From contig JAXMOE010000001.1 of assembly GCA_034670025.1 (NCBI GenBank), forward strand, positions 620,001 through 684,000: a stretch of DNA of 64,000 bases, read 5' to 3'. The notes under the pieces are model-generated. The model was not told the DNA's origin. It made no database searches and saw only the letters and a list, made by a program, of their open reading frames with translations. The position numbers and the translations under genes were made by a program. The DNA is from PGYR01 sp034670025 (GTDB taxonomy: Bacteria; Bacteroidota; Ignavibacteria; Kapaibacteriales; UBA2268). This document shows positions 16,530 through 25,102 of this stretch, in pieces; the first letter of the stretch is position 1, and each line of letters begins with the position of its first letter.

Positions 16530-18373
16530 GATATATAGTATTTACACTATTAGCACTTTTTATAACAAACAGTCTGTCAGCAATAGATTTGAAAATTAGT
16601 AATGATAAACCTAATACTAATTCTACAATAGAGCTGACATTGGTTGAAAATAATTCAAAGTTGGATGACTTGTACTTAGTTAGTTACAGATTCAAAGACT
16701 CAATTAAGACTCCTATTGCTGAGTCAACACTATTTACTAATGAGAGCATCAGTTTTAGTATTCAGAATAATGATAATTTTATTCTATTCAAGCTAATGGA
16801 TAAAGATGGAAGTATTTATAACAATAACGGTGAGTTTTGGCAGGTTAGTATATATCAGAATAATAGACCCAAATATGATTCGAAGTTGAATGAGGCAATC
16901 ACGTATTTAGGAGCTGGAAATGCTAACTATTCAAGGTCACCAAAGTTTAAAAAAATAAATAACGCATTAGTTGAAGAAATTGAAAATCACACGAATAATG
17001 TTCGTGCTAAGATTGCTTATGAGACATTCAAATTAGACTTTAAACTCATAGAATACACTGAGTATAAAAATAGCATAGAGAAGATCTTGAATACTAAAAT
17101 TAGCATCAATGATGAACTAACTATAAGAAGCGTAATTACCGCACTGAACTCTATTGATGAGGCAGAGAAATCGGTAAACTTAGAAGAGCAGTTTATTGAC
17201 AACAACAAGGGGTCTGATTTATATAGAGAGAAAGTTCTTAATAGTATTTCTACAGCTGAAGATTATGATGATTTTGTTAAGCTCAGTATAGCATATCTTA
17301 ATAAATATACCAATCTGAAAGAGAATGAGACCGTATATAAATCATTTGCTTATGCTCACACTCAGTCGAAAGAGTACTATGATAAATTGTATGATGAAAT
17401 TAAGAAAATAAACTACAAATCAGCAATTTTGTATAAGTACATAGCCCTGGGATTGTTAAATAATAGTGACTTGGGTACAGAGTTAGGGGATGTCAAATAT
17501 CAGAATGATATTGAAATAAATCTGAAAAATGCTTTTTCTAAAGTTAATGATTTGGATTCAATAAAACCGAAAGACTTATCGAGTATAGAATTTGAGGATT
17601 ACAAAGACAAAATAAGATCAGATTTATTCTTAATTAGTTATAGATTAGATTTGCTTAAAAATGACAGCTCTAGTGCTTTCCAAAGTGTTTATGAAGCTAT
17701 AAATAAAACGCCTTTTCAAATGAATTCGAGATTGTATAATGAAGCTGTTAATCTGTCTGCTAAGAATGGTTCTAGCTCAAATACGAAAGAGATAATTAGA
17801 CAAGCTTATCTAAATGATGTGATTGATTCGGATTTGGAAGAAAGTATATTGAAAATAATCAATTCAAATAATGATATTAGTATTGATTATGTTAATGAGA
17901 TACTAAATGAGAAGCAAAAACAATTCGAAGAATCAATTAAGAAAAACCTTGTTAATGAAGATATTTCTGGTATTATTAAGTCATTAGACGGAAAGTACAA
18001 AGACTTAAGTGAATTAGGTGATGGTTTTCACATTGTGTCTATTACATCAACTTGGTGCGATGTTTGTGAAGAGACTTTTCCTATGCTTAATAACTTGCAT
18101 AATAAATATGATGATGTAAGTATATTTGGAATTTCTGTTTGGGGTGATGACGATGAGGATAATCAACTAACAAAAATTATCAAAGAGAACAAAATAGAAT
18201 ACGAGTACTTCCTCGATAAGACAGACATTATTCCTCGTAAGTTTGATTTATTTGGATTCCCTACTATCCTTATTATTGATGCTAACAATAAGCTGAGATA
18301 TACTGTAAGAGGGTTCAAATCTGAAGAATCATTAGAAAACACGATAGAAACTGTGCTTGATTTGATTCAATAA
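16526..18373 (+). CDS. Exported protein with C-terminal TlpA-like thioredoxin domain
   Basis: The 615-residue protein has a signal peptide ending LSA (about residue 19). A long mixed, mostly helical region (about 100-460) follows with no domain I recognise. The C-terminal thioredoxin fold (about 470-615) has TSTWCDVCEETFP with redox Cys511 and Cys514, and FGFPTILIID with the cis-Pro. Such fusions are common in Bacteroidota and act as periplasmic thiol-disulfide reductases. The CDVC pair differs from the CPPC or CxPC seen in TlpA/ResA proteins. Its translation is coupled to the LOG gene by an ATGA overlap. Confidence 0.8.
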   Translation: MRYIVFTLLALFITNSLSAIDLKISNDKPNTNSTIELTLVENNSKLDDLYLVSYRFKDSIKTPIAESTLFTNESISFSIQNNDNFILFKLMDKDGSIYNNNGEFWQVSIYQNNRPKYDSKLNEAITYLGAGNANYSRSPKFKKINNALVEEIENHTNNVRAKIAYETFKLDFKLIEYTEYKNSIEKILNTKISINDELTIRSVITALNSIDEAEKSVNLEEQFIDNNKGSDLYREKVLNSISTAEDYDDFVKLSIAYLNKYTNLKENETVYKSFAYAHTQSKEYYDKLYDEIKKINYKSAILYKYIALGLLNNSDLGTELGDVKYQNDIEINLKNAFSKVNDLDSIKPKDLSSIEFEDYKDKIRSDLFLISYRLDLLKNDSSSAFQSVYEAINKTPFQMNSRLYNEAVNLSAKNGSSSNTKEIIRQAYLNDVIDSDLEESILKIINSNNDISIDYVNEILNEKQKQFEESIKKNLVNEDISGIIKSLDGKYKDLSELGDGFHIVSITSTWCDVCEETFPMLNNLHNKYDDVSIFGISVWGDDDEDNQLTKIIKENKIEYEYFLDKTDIIPRKFDLFGFPTILIIDANNKLRYTVRGFKSEESLENTIETVLDLIQ

Positions 18374-18414
18374 AAAAAAGAGGTCATTACAAATAAATGT
18401 AAAGACCTCTTTTT
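18372..18414. terminator. Terminator between the TlpA-like gene and tRNA-Met
   Basis: AGAGGTC (18379-18385) pairs with GACCTCT (18404-18410), with an inner TTACA/TGTAA extension. An A tract lies left and a T tract right. It can work in both directions, for the plus-strand gene and for tRNA-Met on the minus strand. Confidence 0.85.
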
Positions 18415-18417
18415 AAG

Positions 18418-18491
18418 TACCGGAGGAGAGACTTGAACTCCCGACACCTGGATTATGATTCCAGTGCTCTAACCAGCTGAGCTACTCCGGC
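18418..18491 (-). tRNA. tRNA-Met (anticodon CAT), elongator type
   Basis: The acceptor GCCGGAG pairs with CTCCGGT. The anticodon stem CTGGA/TCCAG encloses ATCATAA, so the anticodon is CAT. Position 32 is A, which is unusual. The initiator features (unpaired base 1-72 and three G-C pairs at the anticodon) are absent, so this is an elongator tRNA-Met or the tRNA-Ile whose CAT is modified to read ATA. I favour Met but cannot exclude Ile. Confidence 0.85.
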
Positions 18492-18505
18492 AAAAATTTC
18501 GAATG

Positions 18506-18536
18506 CAAAAATAAGAAAATTTTAAGAACTTTCAAG
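18506..18536 (-). promoter_or_regulatory. Promoter of tRNA-Met
   Basis: On the minus strand CTTG (18536-18533) precedes TATTTTTG (18513-18506) by 19 bases. The -7 element is an exact match and the -33 has one mismatch. The -33 element lies inside the last codons of the BFN gene. Confidence 0.75.
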
Positions 18537-19103
18537 CATTTTTTTAATTTCATCCCTTAAATTTGCAGCTTTTTCGTAATTTTCTTCTTCAATCGCTTTT
18601 TCTAAGTTATTTTGGAGCTGTTCAATCTTTGATTTACCAGTAAATTCTGATTTTTTTGCTTTCACTGAACTATCATCTTCGCCTTCTTCTTCAAAATCAT
18701 CAATCGATTCTACTGCATTATTATCCATAATATAAGAATCAATATAGATAGGGCAGTTAAATCTTACTGCCAATGCAATAGCATCTGATGGTCTGGAATC
18801 TATTTCTATTCCCGAATTTTTCAAAATCAATTTTGAAAAGAAAGTGCCGTCTTGCAAATCATTAATATATACTTGTCCAATCTCATCATCTAATTCATCG
18901 ATTATCTTCTTAATCAAATCATGAGTCATAGGTCTAGGGGTTACAATTCCTTCTATTTCCAAAGCAATGGCTTGTGCTTCGAACGCACCAATAATAATAG
19001 GGAGTCGTTTGTCGCCATCCGACTCCTTTAATATAAGTGCAAAAGCATTATTACTTGCAGTGCTTGCAGAAATACCTAAAACCGTTAATTCAATCTTATC
19101 CAT
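18522..19103 (-). CDS. Bifunctional nuclease (DUF151) domain protein with UvrB/C motif
   Basis: The 193-residue protein has a DUF151/BFN domain at about 1-130 (LPIIIGAFEAQAIALEIEG, RPMTHDL, DAIALAVRFNCPIY). An acidic linker follows, then a UvrB/UvrC-type helical hairpin (LEKAIEEENYEKAANLRDEIKKML). Plant BFN proteins have DNase and RNase activity; bacterial members are poorly known. The UVR motif suggests contact with UvrA-type or ClpC-type partners, and uvrA lies 2 kb away on the same strand, but that is only suggestive. The start overlaps the etfA stop by one base, placing it third in the etfB-etfA-BFN unit. Confidence 0.85.
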   Translation of the reverse strand: MDKIELTVLGISASTASNNAFALILKESDGDKRLPIIIGAFEAQAIALEIEGIVTPRPMTHDLIKKIIDELDDEIGQVYINDLQDGTFFSKLILKNSGIEIDSRPSDAIALAVRFNCPIYIDSYIMDNNAVESIDDFEEEGEDDSSVKAKKSEFTGKSKIEQLQNNLEKAIEEENYEKAANLRDEIKKMLESS

Positions 19104-20053
19104 TAACCGTGTGCCTTAATTTTATCTGTTAGTTTTGGTAATACTTCAAATACATCACCAACTATACCATAGTCAGTAACTTTGAATATAGGTGCTTCAC
19201 TGTCTTTGTTGATAGCTACAATTATCTTAGAGCTCGACATACCAGCCAAATGTTGTACTGCACCTGAGATAGCACATGCAACGTATAAGCTAGGGGAAAC
19301 AGTCTTACCTGTTTGTCCAACTTGCTCACTGTGTGGTCTCCAACCAGCATCAACTACAGCTCTTGAAGCTCCAACAGCTCCGCCAAGTGCGTCTGCCAAA
19401 TTCTCTACTAAATTGAAGTTTTCTGGTTCTTTCAGTCCACGACCACCAGAAACAACAATATCAGCTTCTGCTACATCGAGCTTACCTTCATTTTTTGCAA
19501 TATTAGTGTATTTTACTGCATTAGCTGATTCATCAACACTAACTTCTTCTACTTGTGCATCAGAATCATTTAACTCTTTTGCAGTAAATACATTTGGTCT
19601 AAGTGAAAGAACTTTGTTAGCAGTGTTAATTTTGCTTTTAATTTGTGCTTTACCAGCATAAACTGGCTTAGTAGCTGTAATTGAATCACCATTAGCTTCA
19701 ATTCCAGTACAGTCAGAAATGTACCCAGCTTCTAATTGAACAGAAACACGTGGCGCAACTTCCTTACCAATAGAATCAGCTGAGAATAATACTGTATCAA
19801 AAGAGTTGCTTTTCGCATAATCTGAAATTGATTTTGCTAATGCAGGCGCTTCACCTTTCAATGAGTCATTCTTAAGATTGACTACATTGCCAGCACCATA
19901 TTTTCCAGCTGTTTTTAAGTTGTTCACGTCACCATTGAGTGCAATTGCAGTTATATTATCAGAAGAAGTCAACAAGTTAGCAGCAGTAATTGCTTCGTTT
20001 GAACTTCTTTTTAATTTTCCGCCTTGTTCTTCTATAAATACTAATACTTTCAT
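19103..20053 (-). CDS. etfA: Electron transfer flavoprotein alpha subunit
   Basis: This 316-residue protein has an N-terminal ETF domain (MKVLVFIEEQGGKLKRSSNEAI) and the C-terminal FAD-binding domain. The latter has VSGGRGL, GASRAVVDAGW, QVGQTGKTVSPSLYVA, GISGA-like AISGAVQHLAGM and INKDSEAPIF. It forms a heterodimer with EtfB and passes electrons from acyl-CoA and other dehydrogenases to the quinone pool. It lies 9 bases downstream of etfB. No dehydrogenase or ETF-quinone oxidoreductase gene is visible in the window. Confidence 0.95.
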   Translation of the reverse strand: MKVLVFIEEQGGKLKRSSNEAITAANLLTSSDNITAIALNGDVNNLKTAGKYGAGNVVNLKNDSLKGEAPALAKSISDYAKSNSFDTVLFSADSIGKEVAPRVSVQLEAGYISDCTGIEANGDSITATKPVYAGKAQIKSKINTANKVLSLRPNVFTAKELNDSDAQVEEVSVDESANAVKYTNIAKNEGKLDVAEADIVVSGGRGLKEPENFNLVENLADALGGAVGASRAVVDAGWRPHSEQVGQTGKTVSPSLYVACAISGAVQHLAGMSSSKIIVAINKDSEAPIFKVTDYGIVGDVFEVLPKLTDKIKAHG

Positions 20054-20062
20054 TTTATCTCC

Positions 20063-20812
20063 TTATATAACTTTTGCTTCTTCGTGTAATAACCTAACTA
20101 ATTCATTAATGTCCGCTTCACTGTCCGTAAGAATCTTACCAGCTCTATTTTTTTCAGGAATAGCCATTTCAACTAACTCAGTTCTTAGAGCAGTTTCTTC
20201 AGCATCTCTGTCTTCTATTGGCTTTTTCTTAGCTTTCATAATCTGAGGAAGCTTAGGGTAGCGAGGATCTTTTATTCCTTTTTGAACACTAACTATAGCA
20301 GGTAGGGAAGATTCAAAACTAACTTTTCCACCTTCAATATCTTTTTCGCCTTTGATAGAACCTTCTGAATATTCTAATTGAGAAACAACATCAACAGATG
20401 GTAAATCTAACAATCCACCAAGCATAGAGCTCATTTGGAATGAGTCAAAGTCTATACTTTGTTTACCCAAGAAAATAATATCAGGGTTTAGCTCTTTTGC
20501 AACATTAGATATGTTTTTTGCAACGAAATATGAATCTTTTTCTAATTGATTTGCTTTGATGTGGATAGCTTTGTCAGCTCCCATAGCAAGAGCAGTTCTC
20601 AAAATATCAGTAGCAGAACCATCAGCAACAGTAACAACTGTTAACTCTCCACCATTTTTTTCTTTTAATTGTATTGCTTCTTCCAAAGCGTATTCATCAT
20701 AAGGATTTAAAATAAATTTAACTCCAGCTGTATCTAACGACTTGTTATCAGAAGATACTTTAATTTTTGCAGCTGTATCGGGAACTCTTGATACACAAAC
20801 TAAAATATTCAT
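20063..20812 (-). CDS. etfB: Electron transfer flavoprotein beta subunit
   Basis: The 249-residue protein opens MNILVCVSRVPDTAAKIK and has NPYDEYALEEAIQLKEK and TVADGSATDILRTALAMGADKAIHI, the signature blocks of EtfB. It also has FLGKQSIDFDSFQMSSMLGGLL, the recognition-loop region that contacts partner dehydrogenases. It binds AMP and pairs with EtfA. It is the first gene of the etfB-etfA-BFN unit. A possible -7 element (TATATTTG on the minus strand at 20858-20851) lies about 40 bases upstream. Confidence 0.95.
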   Translation of the reverse strand: MNILVCVSRVPDTAAKIKVSSDNKSLDTAGVKFILNPYDEYALEEAIQLKEKNGGELTVVTVADGSATDILRTALAMGADKAIHIKANQLEKDSYFVAKNISNVAKELNPDIIFLGKQSIDFDSFQMSSMLGGLLDLPSVDVVSQLEYSEGSIKGEKDIEGGKVSFESSLPAIVSVQKGIKDPRYPKLPQIMKAKKKPIEDRDAEETALRTELVEMAIPEKNRAGKILTDSEADINELVRLLHEEAKVI

Positions 20813-20850
20813 ATACTTTCCTTTTTATTTTTTTACTTTTATATAGATTA

Positions 20851-20858
20851 CAAATATA
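20851..20858 (-). promoter_or_regulatory. Possible -7 element of the etfBA promoter
   Basis: TATATTTG on the minus strand matches TAnnTTTG exactly and lies about 40 bases before etfB. I see no TTG at the expected -33 distance, so the support is partial. Confidence 0.35.
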
Positions 20859-20896
20859 ATTATTATTGAATTAGATTAATAAATTGTTACTAATTC

Positions 20897-23749
20897 TTAT
20901 TTGAATTCTTCTTTCAAATACTTCCCTGTAAGACTCTTTTTGCTCTTAATTATTTTTTCAGGTGTACCCTCAAATATAATTTCTCCGCCATCATCACCAC
21001 CCATTGGTCCCATATCAATTATCCAATCTGAGGAGTGAATTACATCAAGATTATGTTCTATTACAACAACTGTGTTTCCTTTATCTGCAAGTTTGTTTAA
21101 TAACTTGAGAAGTAAGTTAATATCTTCAAAATGTAACCCTGTTGTTGGTTCATCTAATAGGAATAAAGTTTTTCCAGTGCTTCTTTTAGAAAGTTCTGTT
21201 GAAAGTTTTACTCTTTGTGCCTCACCACCAGATAGAGTAGGGGATTGTTGCCCTAATGTCAAGTAGCCAAGTCCAACATCATTTAATATTTTCAATTTTC
21301 GTTTAATCTTAGGTATTTTATCAAAATACTCCAATGATTCTGAAATAGGCATAGACAAAACATCGGCTATTGATTTACCCTTATATTTTACTTGCAATGT
21401 TTCTTGATTGTAACGCTTACCATTGCAAACATCACATTGAACATATACATCGGGAAGAAAATTCATTTCGATTTTTTTCATTCCCGCACCTTGACATTCC
21501 TCGCATCTACCACCTTGCACATTGAATGAGAATCTACCTGTGCTATAACCCCTTATTTTTGCTTCGGGTAGTTGAGCATAAAAGTCTCTAATTAAAGTGA
21601 ATAAACCAGTATAAGTTGCTGGGTTGCTTCGTGGTGTTTTCCCAATAGGAGTTTGATCTATTTCAATAACTTTATCAATATTGTCAATGCCTTTTATCTT
21701 GTCATATTCTAATGGTTTAGCTTTAGAAACAGTGAACTTTCTTTTTAGAATTGGGACTAATGTGTCATTAATCAATGAAGATTTACCAGAACCACTCATA
21801 CCAGTTATTGTAATAAATTTACCTAATGGTAGAGTTAAATTTACATTCTTTAAGTTGTTCCCTTTTGCTCCAATAAGTTCTAATTTCTTTTTGTTACCGT
21901 CTCTTCTTTCTATCTTTTGGGTTAAGTAATCAGTATTGTTGAGATACTTTATGGTATGCGATTTTTTATTATTCTTTTTAACTGCATCTTTAGGTTTATC
22001 ACTAACTAATATTTCACCACCTTGAACTCCAGCACCAGGGCCAATATCAATAAGGTAATCTGACTCAACAATCATTTGTTTGTCGTGCTCAACTACAATA
22101 AGGGTGTTTCCTAAATCACGTAGTTTCTTCAGTGATTCGATTAACTTGTTATTATCATGCTGATGAAGACCAATCGATGGCTCGTCTAACACGTACATTA
22201 TACCTACTAAGCGTGACCCAATTTGTGATGCCAATCTAATTCTTTGAGATTCGCCTCCTGAGAGTGATTTAGAGCTTCTGGATAATGTTAAATAATTTAG
22301 ACCAACTTCTTCCAAAAATTCAAGTCTATCTATGATTTGTGTTATAATAACTTTAGCTAATGTTAATTTTCTTTTTTCAACAGATTTTGGAATGCTTTTT
22401 ATAAAATCTTTAGCATCAGTTATATTCATAGAACTGACATCATATATGTTTTTATTATTGATTCTAACAAACAAACTGCGTTGCTGTAATCTACCACCAT
22501 TACATTTTTTACAAATATGCTGATTCATATACTTCTGCATTCTTTTCTTTTTCGGTGGGTTAGCAGTCTCATATTGATGTTCAAGTATAGGAATAAGGCC
22601 AGAAAACGAATGTTTGTAGCTAATCTTATCACCACCAAAGCTGTATTCAGAATCAATTTCCAAATCTTCAGTACCGTTAAATATCAAATCAAGTGAGTCT
22701 TTATCTACTTCATTTAGTGGTAGCTTCATATCTAAACCTATTTTATTAGATATTTTATCAATCTGTTTGTATATAACCGAGTTACGTTTGTCAGCAAAAG
22801 CTAAACCACCTCGTGAAATAGATTTTTCTTCATCTTCAATTAATAGTGATTTATCAAAGTCTAATAAATAACCCAATCCATCACATTTTTCGCAAGCACC
22901 ATAGCCAGAGTTAAATGAAAACTTATTTGGAGCTAATTTACTATATGCTTCCCCAGAAATGGGACAAGTATAATGAATGCTATATGTTTTTTCAACCCAA
23001 TCTCTCGACTTTTGAGATAGCACATAGATAACACCATCCCCTTTTTTTAAAGCTAGCTCTACGGATTCATTAATTCTATTTTCAATTTCTTTACTTGGTA
23101 TCAGTCTATCTAAAACTAACTCAATATCGTGAATCTTATATCTTGAAAGCTGCATACCAGGTTCAATGTCCTTAACATTACCATCAACTCTTACCTTAGT
23201 GAAGCCTTGCTTTCTGAATTGTTCGAACAGCTCTCTATAATGACCTTTTCTACCTCGAATTACTGGAGCTAAAATCATTATTTTCTTACCATCATAATCA
23301 TTTATAATTTCATTTAAGATTTGATCTTTACTTCTTTGAACCACTGGTACATTGTGTTCTACCGAATACTGAGTACCAATTTTAGTGAATAGCAACCTTA
23401 GGAAATCATATATTTCAGTTACAGTACCAACTGTAGATCTGGGACTATTGCTCAATGTTTTTTGTTCTATTGAAATGGCAGGAGATAGGCCTTCAATTCT
23501 ATCTACATCAGGTTTTTTCATCATATTCAAATACTGTTTAGCATTTGAAGAAAGACACTCTATGTATCTTCTTTGCCCTTCTGCGAATAGTGTATCGAAA
23601 GCTAAACTTGATTTACCTGATCCCGATAGTCCAGTTATAACAGTTAATTTATCACGAGGGATAGTGACATTTATATTTTTTAAATTATGTTCCTTAGCAC
23701 CATATACTTTTATGGTTTCTAATTCTTCTTCTTTTGTTTTTATTGGCAT
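20897..23749 (-). CDS. uvrA: UvrABC excision nuclease subunit A
   Basis: The 950-residue protein matches UvrA in length. It has two ABC ATPase halves. Walker A motifs are GLSGSGKSSLAFDTLFAEGQ near residue 40 and GMSGSGKSSLINDTL near 650. Signature motifs are SLSGGESQRIRLASQIGS and TLSGGEAQRVKLSTEL. Zinc fingers are visible as CPISGEAYS/CEKCDG, HICKKCNGGR and CEECQGAGM/CDVCNGKRY. It recognises DNA damage for nucleotide excision repair together with UvrB and UvrC. It is a single-gene unit, divergent from the transporter gene at 23837. Confidence 0.97.
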   Translation of the reverse strand: MPIKTKEEELETIKVYGAKEHNLKNINVTIPRDKLTVITGLSGSGKSSLAFDTLFAEGQRRYIECLSSNAKQYLNMMKKPDVDRIEGLSPAISIEQKTLSNSPRSTVGTVTEIYDFLRLLFTKIGTQYSVEHNVPVVQRSKDQILNEIINDYDGKKIMILAPVIRGRKGHYRELFEQFRKQGFTKVRVDGNVKDIEPGMQLSRYKIHDIELVLDRLIPSKEIENRINESVELALKKGDGVIYVLSQKSRDWVEKTYSIHYTCPISGEAYSKLAPNKFSFNSGYGACEKCDGLGYLLDFDKSLLIEDEEKSISRGGLAFADKRNSVIYKQIDKISNKIGLDMKLPLNEVDKDSLDLIFNGTEDLEIDSEYSFGGDKISYKHSFSGLIPILEHQYETANPPKKKRMQKYMNQHICKKCNGGRLQQRSLFVRINNKNIYDVSSMNITDAKDFIKSIPKSVEKRKLTLAKVIITQIIDRLEFLEEVGLNYLTLSRSSKSLSGGESQRIRLASQIGSRLVGIMYVLDEPSIGLHQHDNNKLIESLKKLRDLGNTLIVVEHDKQMIVESDYLIDIGPGAGVQGGEILVSDKPKDAVKKNNKKSHTIKYLNNTDYLTQKIERRDGNKKKLELIGAKGNNLKNVNLTLPLGKFITITGMSGSGKSSLINDTLVPILKRKFTVSKAKPLEYDKIKGIDNIDKVIEIDQTPIGKTPRSNPATYTGLFTLIRDFYAQLPEAKIRGYSTGRFSFNVQGGRCEECQGAGMKKIEMNFLPDVYVQCDVCNGKRYNQETLQVKYKGKSIADVLSMPISESLEYFDKIPKIKRKLKILNDVGLGYLTLGQQSPTLSGGEAQRVKLSTELSKRSTGKTLFLLDEPTTGLHFEDINLLLKLLNKLADKGNTVVVIEHNLDVIHSSDWIIDMGPMGGDDGGEIIFEGTPEKIIKSKKSLTGKYLKEEFK

Positions 23750-23836
23750 TAAAGATTTAATAATGGTGTAGAATTAATTAATTTATAACGAATGAAAGTA
23801 CAAATAATTTATAATTAGCTACTAAAAGATATAAAT

Positions 23837-25102
23837 ATGTCAAATAAGAAAGAAAGAATAGGTTGGTATTTGTTCGATTGGGCCATATCCGCATTTTCAA
23901 CTACTGTTATTACAGTTTTTATGGGCCCTTATCTAACAACAATAGCAGAAAATGCAGCAGTCAATGGGAAGTTAGAACTCTTAGGTCTTTCAATTAACCC
24001 TGGTTCTTATTTTGGATACGTAATTTCTCTATCAGTTCTGTTCCAAGTATTTTTACTGCCACTAATAGGGGCTTACACGGATAAGACTGGCAAGAAAAAA
24101 TCAATTTTGGCTTTATTTTCGACTATTGGTGCTGTTGCGACTTCTATGCTATTTTTCTTAGAAGGTAGTAATTTCCATTTAGGTGGAGCATTATTGTTTG
24201 TTTCAAATCTTGCATTTGGTGCATCAATGGTAGTCTATAACACATTTCTTAATGATATATCTACAGAGTCAGAAAGAGATAAGGTTTCATCTATTGGATG
24301 GGGAGTTGGATTTCTTGGTGGGGGAGTGTTGCTACTTATGAATCTTATACTATATTCCAATTTTGATAACTACGGTTTTACTGAAGGAGAGGCTGTTAGA
24401 ATATCTCTTTCGAGTGCAGGTATCTGGTGGCTTCTTTTCTCATTTGTCACATTTAAGTATCTACGAAAAGATAAGTTAAAAAAAAACAATCAGAATATAA
24501 AGCAAATATCAAGCTTCAAACAGCTTGTTACAACTTTAAAAGAATTAAGAAAAGAGAAAAAGGCATTCAACTTCCTTATAGCTTATTTGTTTTATAACGA
24601 TGGTGTTCAAGCAGTAATCACATTTTCTGCATTATTTGGAGCAAAAGAATTAGGTTTAGAACAAAGCACTTTGATTACAGCAATATTGATGGTTCAGTTT
24701 GTTGCATTTTTTGGCTCTATGATTTTCAACAAAGCTGCAAGTAAATATTCCGCTAAGAATATAATACTATTTAGTTTAATAATATGGGTACTATCATTGT
24801 TCTATGCTTACCAGTTTCTCTACACTGCCACAGATTTCTATACATTGGCATTCGTAATTGCTTTAGTTTTGGGGGGAACACAAGCACTTAGTCGTTCCTT
24901 ATTCTCAAAGTTAATACCTAATGAGAAAGAAACTGAGTATTACAGCTTTTATGAAATATCTGAACGCGGTACTTCGTGGATAGGTTACTTTCTATTCAGC
25001 TTTACTTTAGATATGACTGATTCATATAGATTAGCAATTTTATCATTGATAGTGCTGTTTGTGATAGGTGGAATACTACTTAAAAAGGCAAAATTAGATT
25101 AA
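23837..25102 (+). CDS. MFS transporter, UMF1/Atg22-like
   Basis: The 421-residue integral membrane protein has about 12 hydrophobic segments. The start ERIGWYLFDWAISAFSTTVITVFMGPYL is the signature of the UMF1 (Atg22-like) family. The loop AYTDKTGKKKSILALFS is the MFS motif A between helices 2 and 3, and GGTQALSRSLFSKLIP occurs near helix 10-11. Substrates of bacterial members are not well known; yeast Atg22 exports amino acids from vacuoles. It ends with no spacer against the convergent rseP gene. Confidence 0.88.
   Translation: MSNKKERIGWYLFDWAISAFSTTVITVFMGPYLTTIAENAAVNGKLELLGLSINPGSYFGYVISLSVLFQVFLLPLIGAYTDKTGKKKSILALFSTIGAVATSMLFFLEGSNFHLGGALLFVSNLAFGASMVVYNTFLNDISTESERDKVSSIGWGVGFLGGGVLLLMNLILYSNFDNYGFTEGEAVRISLSSAGIWWLLFSFVTFKYLRKDKLKKNNQNIKQISSFKQLVTTLKELRKEKKAFNFLIAYLFYNDGVQAVITFSALFGAKELGLEQSTLITAILMVQFVAFFGSMIFNKAASKYSAKNIILFSLIIWVLSLFYAYQFLYTATDFYTLAFVIALVLGGTQALSRSLFSKLIPNEKETEYYSFYEISERGTSWIGYFLFSFTLDMTDSYRLAILSLIVLFVIGGILLKKAKLD

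Noticed and set aside
18418..18491. Initiator tRNA-Met
   Set aside because: It has a paired first acceptor base and lacks the three G-C pairs at the anticodon stem; elongator Met or Ile(CAT) is the better reading.
19182..19661. Long open frame on the plus strand inside etfA
   Set aside because: It is the antisense shadow of a clear etfA; composition is rich in Ser/Ala/Pro from the reverse frame, with no family features.
23385..23771. Plus-strand frame over the 5' end of uvrA
   Set aside because: It mirrors the conserved Walker A region of uvrA and has no own start signals.
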